The translations under genes and the position numbers were made by a program. Source: Campylobacterales bacterium (lineage in GTDB: Bacteria > Campylobacterota > Campylobacteria > Campylobacterales > Hydrogenimonadaceae). Taken from it: DNA of 15,029 bases. The notes beneath the pieces are model-generated. The model was given only the letters and a program-made list of their open reading frames with translations, was not told the origin of the DNA and did no database searches. Shown one piece after another: positions 14,556-15,029 of this stretch. How positions within the stretch are numbered: position 1 is the first letter of the stretch; each line of letters begins with the position of its first letter. The DNA is taken from contig JAMONQ010000053.1 in NCBI GenBank assembly GCA_027065635.1, positions 1-15,029 of the forward strand, written 5' to 3'.

Positions 14556-14570
14556 AATTGCGCAATTATA
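14556..14570 (-). promoter_or_regulatory. plsY -10 element overlapping a 12-bp palindrome
   Basis: On the minus strand a perfect TATAAT (14570-14565) lies about 28 bases before the plsY ATG; the -35 at 17 bases is poor (TGGCGT). The perfect palindrome AATTGCGCAATT (14556-14567) covers the end of the -10 and the likely start site, in the 69-bp gap between plsY and nadA. It could be an operator for either gene. Confidence 0.45.
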
Positions 14571-14606
14571 GAATATTATTGGTTACAACGCCATTAAGGA
14601 TATATT

Positions 14607-15029
14607 TTGCAACAAGATGAACTGAAAAAAGAGATCGCGAAACTGAGAGAGAGGCTGCCGGTGACGATCGTCGCCCACTACTACCAGCGAGACGAAGTCT
14701 TCGAGTTGGCGGATATCACGGGCGACAGCCTGGAGCTCGCCAGACGCTGCAAGGCCGACGAGAGAGAGTGGGTGCTCTTTTGCGGTGTGGGTTTTATGGG
14801 GCAGAGTGTCAAGGTCATCGCGCCTCACAAGCGTGTTGCGATGCCCAGAATCGCATGCTGTGCGATGGCGAGGATGATCGATCAGCAGTGTTATGACGAC
14901 TCGGTGAAGTTTCTCGAAGAGCACGGTATAAAAGAGAGTGACGTATTGCCGATCACCTATATCAACTCGAGTGCCGAAGTCAAGGCGAGTGTGGGCAGGA
15001 TGGGCGGCATGGTATGTACAAGTTCGAAC
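14607..15029 (+). CDS. nadA: Quinolinate synthase, 5' part (runs off the window)
   Basis: NadA condenses iminoaspartate with dihydroxyacetone phosphate to quinolinate in NAD synthesis, using a [4Fe-4S] cluster. The 141 codons present cover the first of its three pseudo-repeats and part of the next. Visible motifs are HYYQRDEVFELADITGDSLE (24-43), FCGVGFMGQSVKVI (58-71), the first cluster cysteine in ACCAMARM (83-90, Cys85 by alignment from memory), and ITYINSSAEVKA leading to GGMVCTSSN at the edge, which includes the motif preceding the second domain. I chose a TTG start at 14607 because AAGGA (14596-14600) is six bases upstream and no in-frame ATG lies before the conserved region. The other two cluster cysteines should lie beyond the window. 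Confidence 0.93.
   Translation, partial: MQQDELKKEIAKLRERLPVTIVAHYYQRDEVFELADITGDSLELARRCKADEREWVLFCGVGFMGQSVKVIAPHKRVAMPRIACCAMARMIDQQCYDDSVKFLEEHGIKESDVLPITYINSSAEVKASVGRMGGMVCTSSN

Noticed and set aside
14537..14606. Possible nadA promoter hexamers (TAAAAT at 14553-14558, TATTAT at 14574-14579)
   Set aside because: Neither has an acceptable -35 at the right distance, and this AT-rich gap gives such hexamers by chance.
1..15029. CRISPR arrays, tRNA/rRNA genes, insertion sequences or phage genes
   Set aside because: I saw no regularly spaced repeats, cloverleaf sequences, transposase-like products or terminal repeats; all substantial frames belong to known chromosomal families.

Overview
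This window looks like chromosome of a Campylobacterota (epsilonproteobacterial) bacterium, probably a free-living, vent-type relative of Hydrogenimonas, Sulfurovum or Nitratiruptor rather than a host-associated Helicobacter or Campylobacter. The grounds are a DNA-binding domain very close to the Helicobacter/Campylobacter essential regulator HsrA/CosR, the gene neighbourhoods (ferredoxin, HsrA, folB, plsY; tyrA divergent from bamA), frequent AGA/AGG arginine and ATA isoleucine codons, and mid-range GC. The genus is an inference. All 15 genes are intact except nadA, which runs off the right edge. I see no mobile element, CRISPR, tRNA or rRNA.

Layout. (1) Positions 16-6131, plus strand: a tightly overlapping Bat (aerotolerance-type) operon, moxR - DUF58 - DUF4381-like membrane protein - batA - batB/batC fusion - batD. 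It is a predicted inner-membrane MoxR/VWA assembly, closed by a hairpin terminator over the batD stop. (2) 6168-9441: tyrA (minus) and bamA (plus) diverge from a 229-bp regulatory gap. (3) A strong hairpin lies between the convergent bamA and ppx. (4) 9489-11209, minus: a 2[4Fe-4S] ferredoxin and a Ppx/GppA phosphatase, overlapping by one base. (5) 11380-13503, minus: an HsrA-like response regulator followed, after a structured 123-bp spacer, by a membrane histidine kinase. (6) 13585-14537, minus: plsY and folB, overlapping by 4 bp. (7) 14607 to the end, plus: the start of nadA, divergent from plsY. No gene-free stretch exceeds 229 bp.

The most interesting point is the two-component locus. 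HsrA/CosR in Helicobacter and Campylobacter is known as an orphan regulator with a degenerate, phosphorylation-independent receiver. Here the regulator has nearly the same output domain but a complete phosphorylation pocket and an adjacent kinase. TTTAAG-type direct repeats with one-helical-turn spacing lie in the promoter regions of the regulator itself and of the ferredoxin-ppx pair, suggesting a small local regulon. The rest is conserved cell-envelope and cofactor metabolism. I found no convincing wholly new system.
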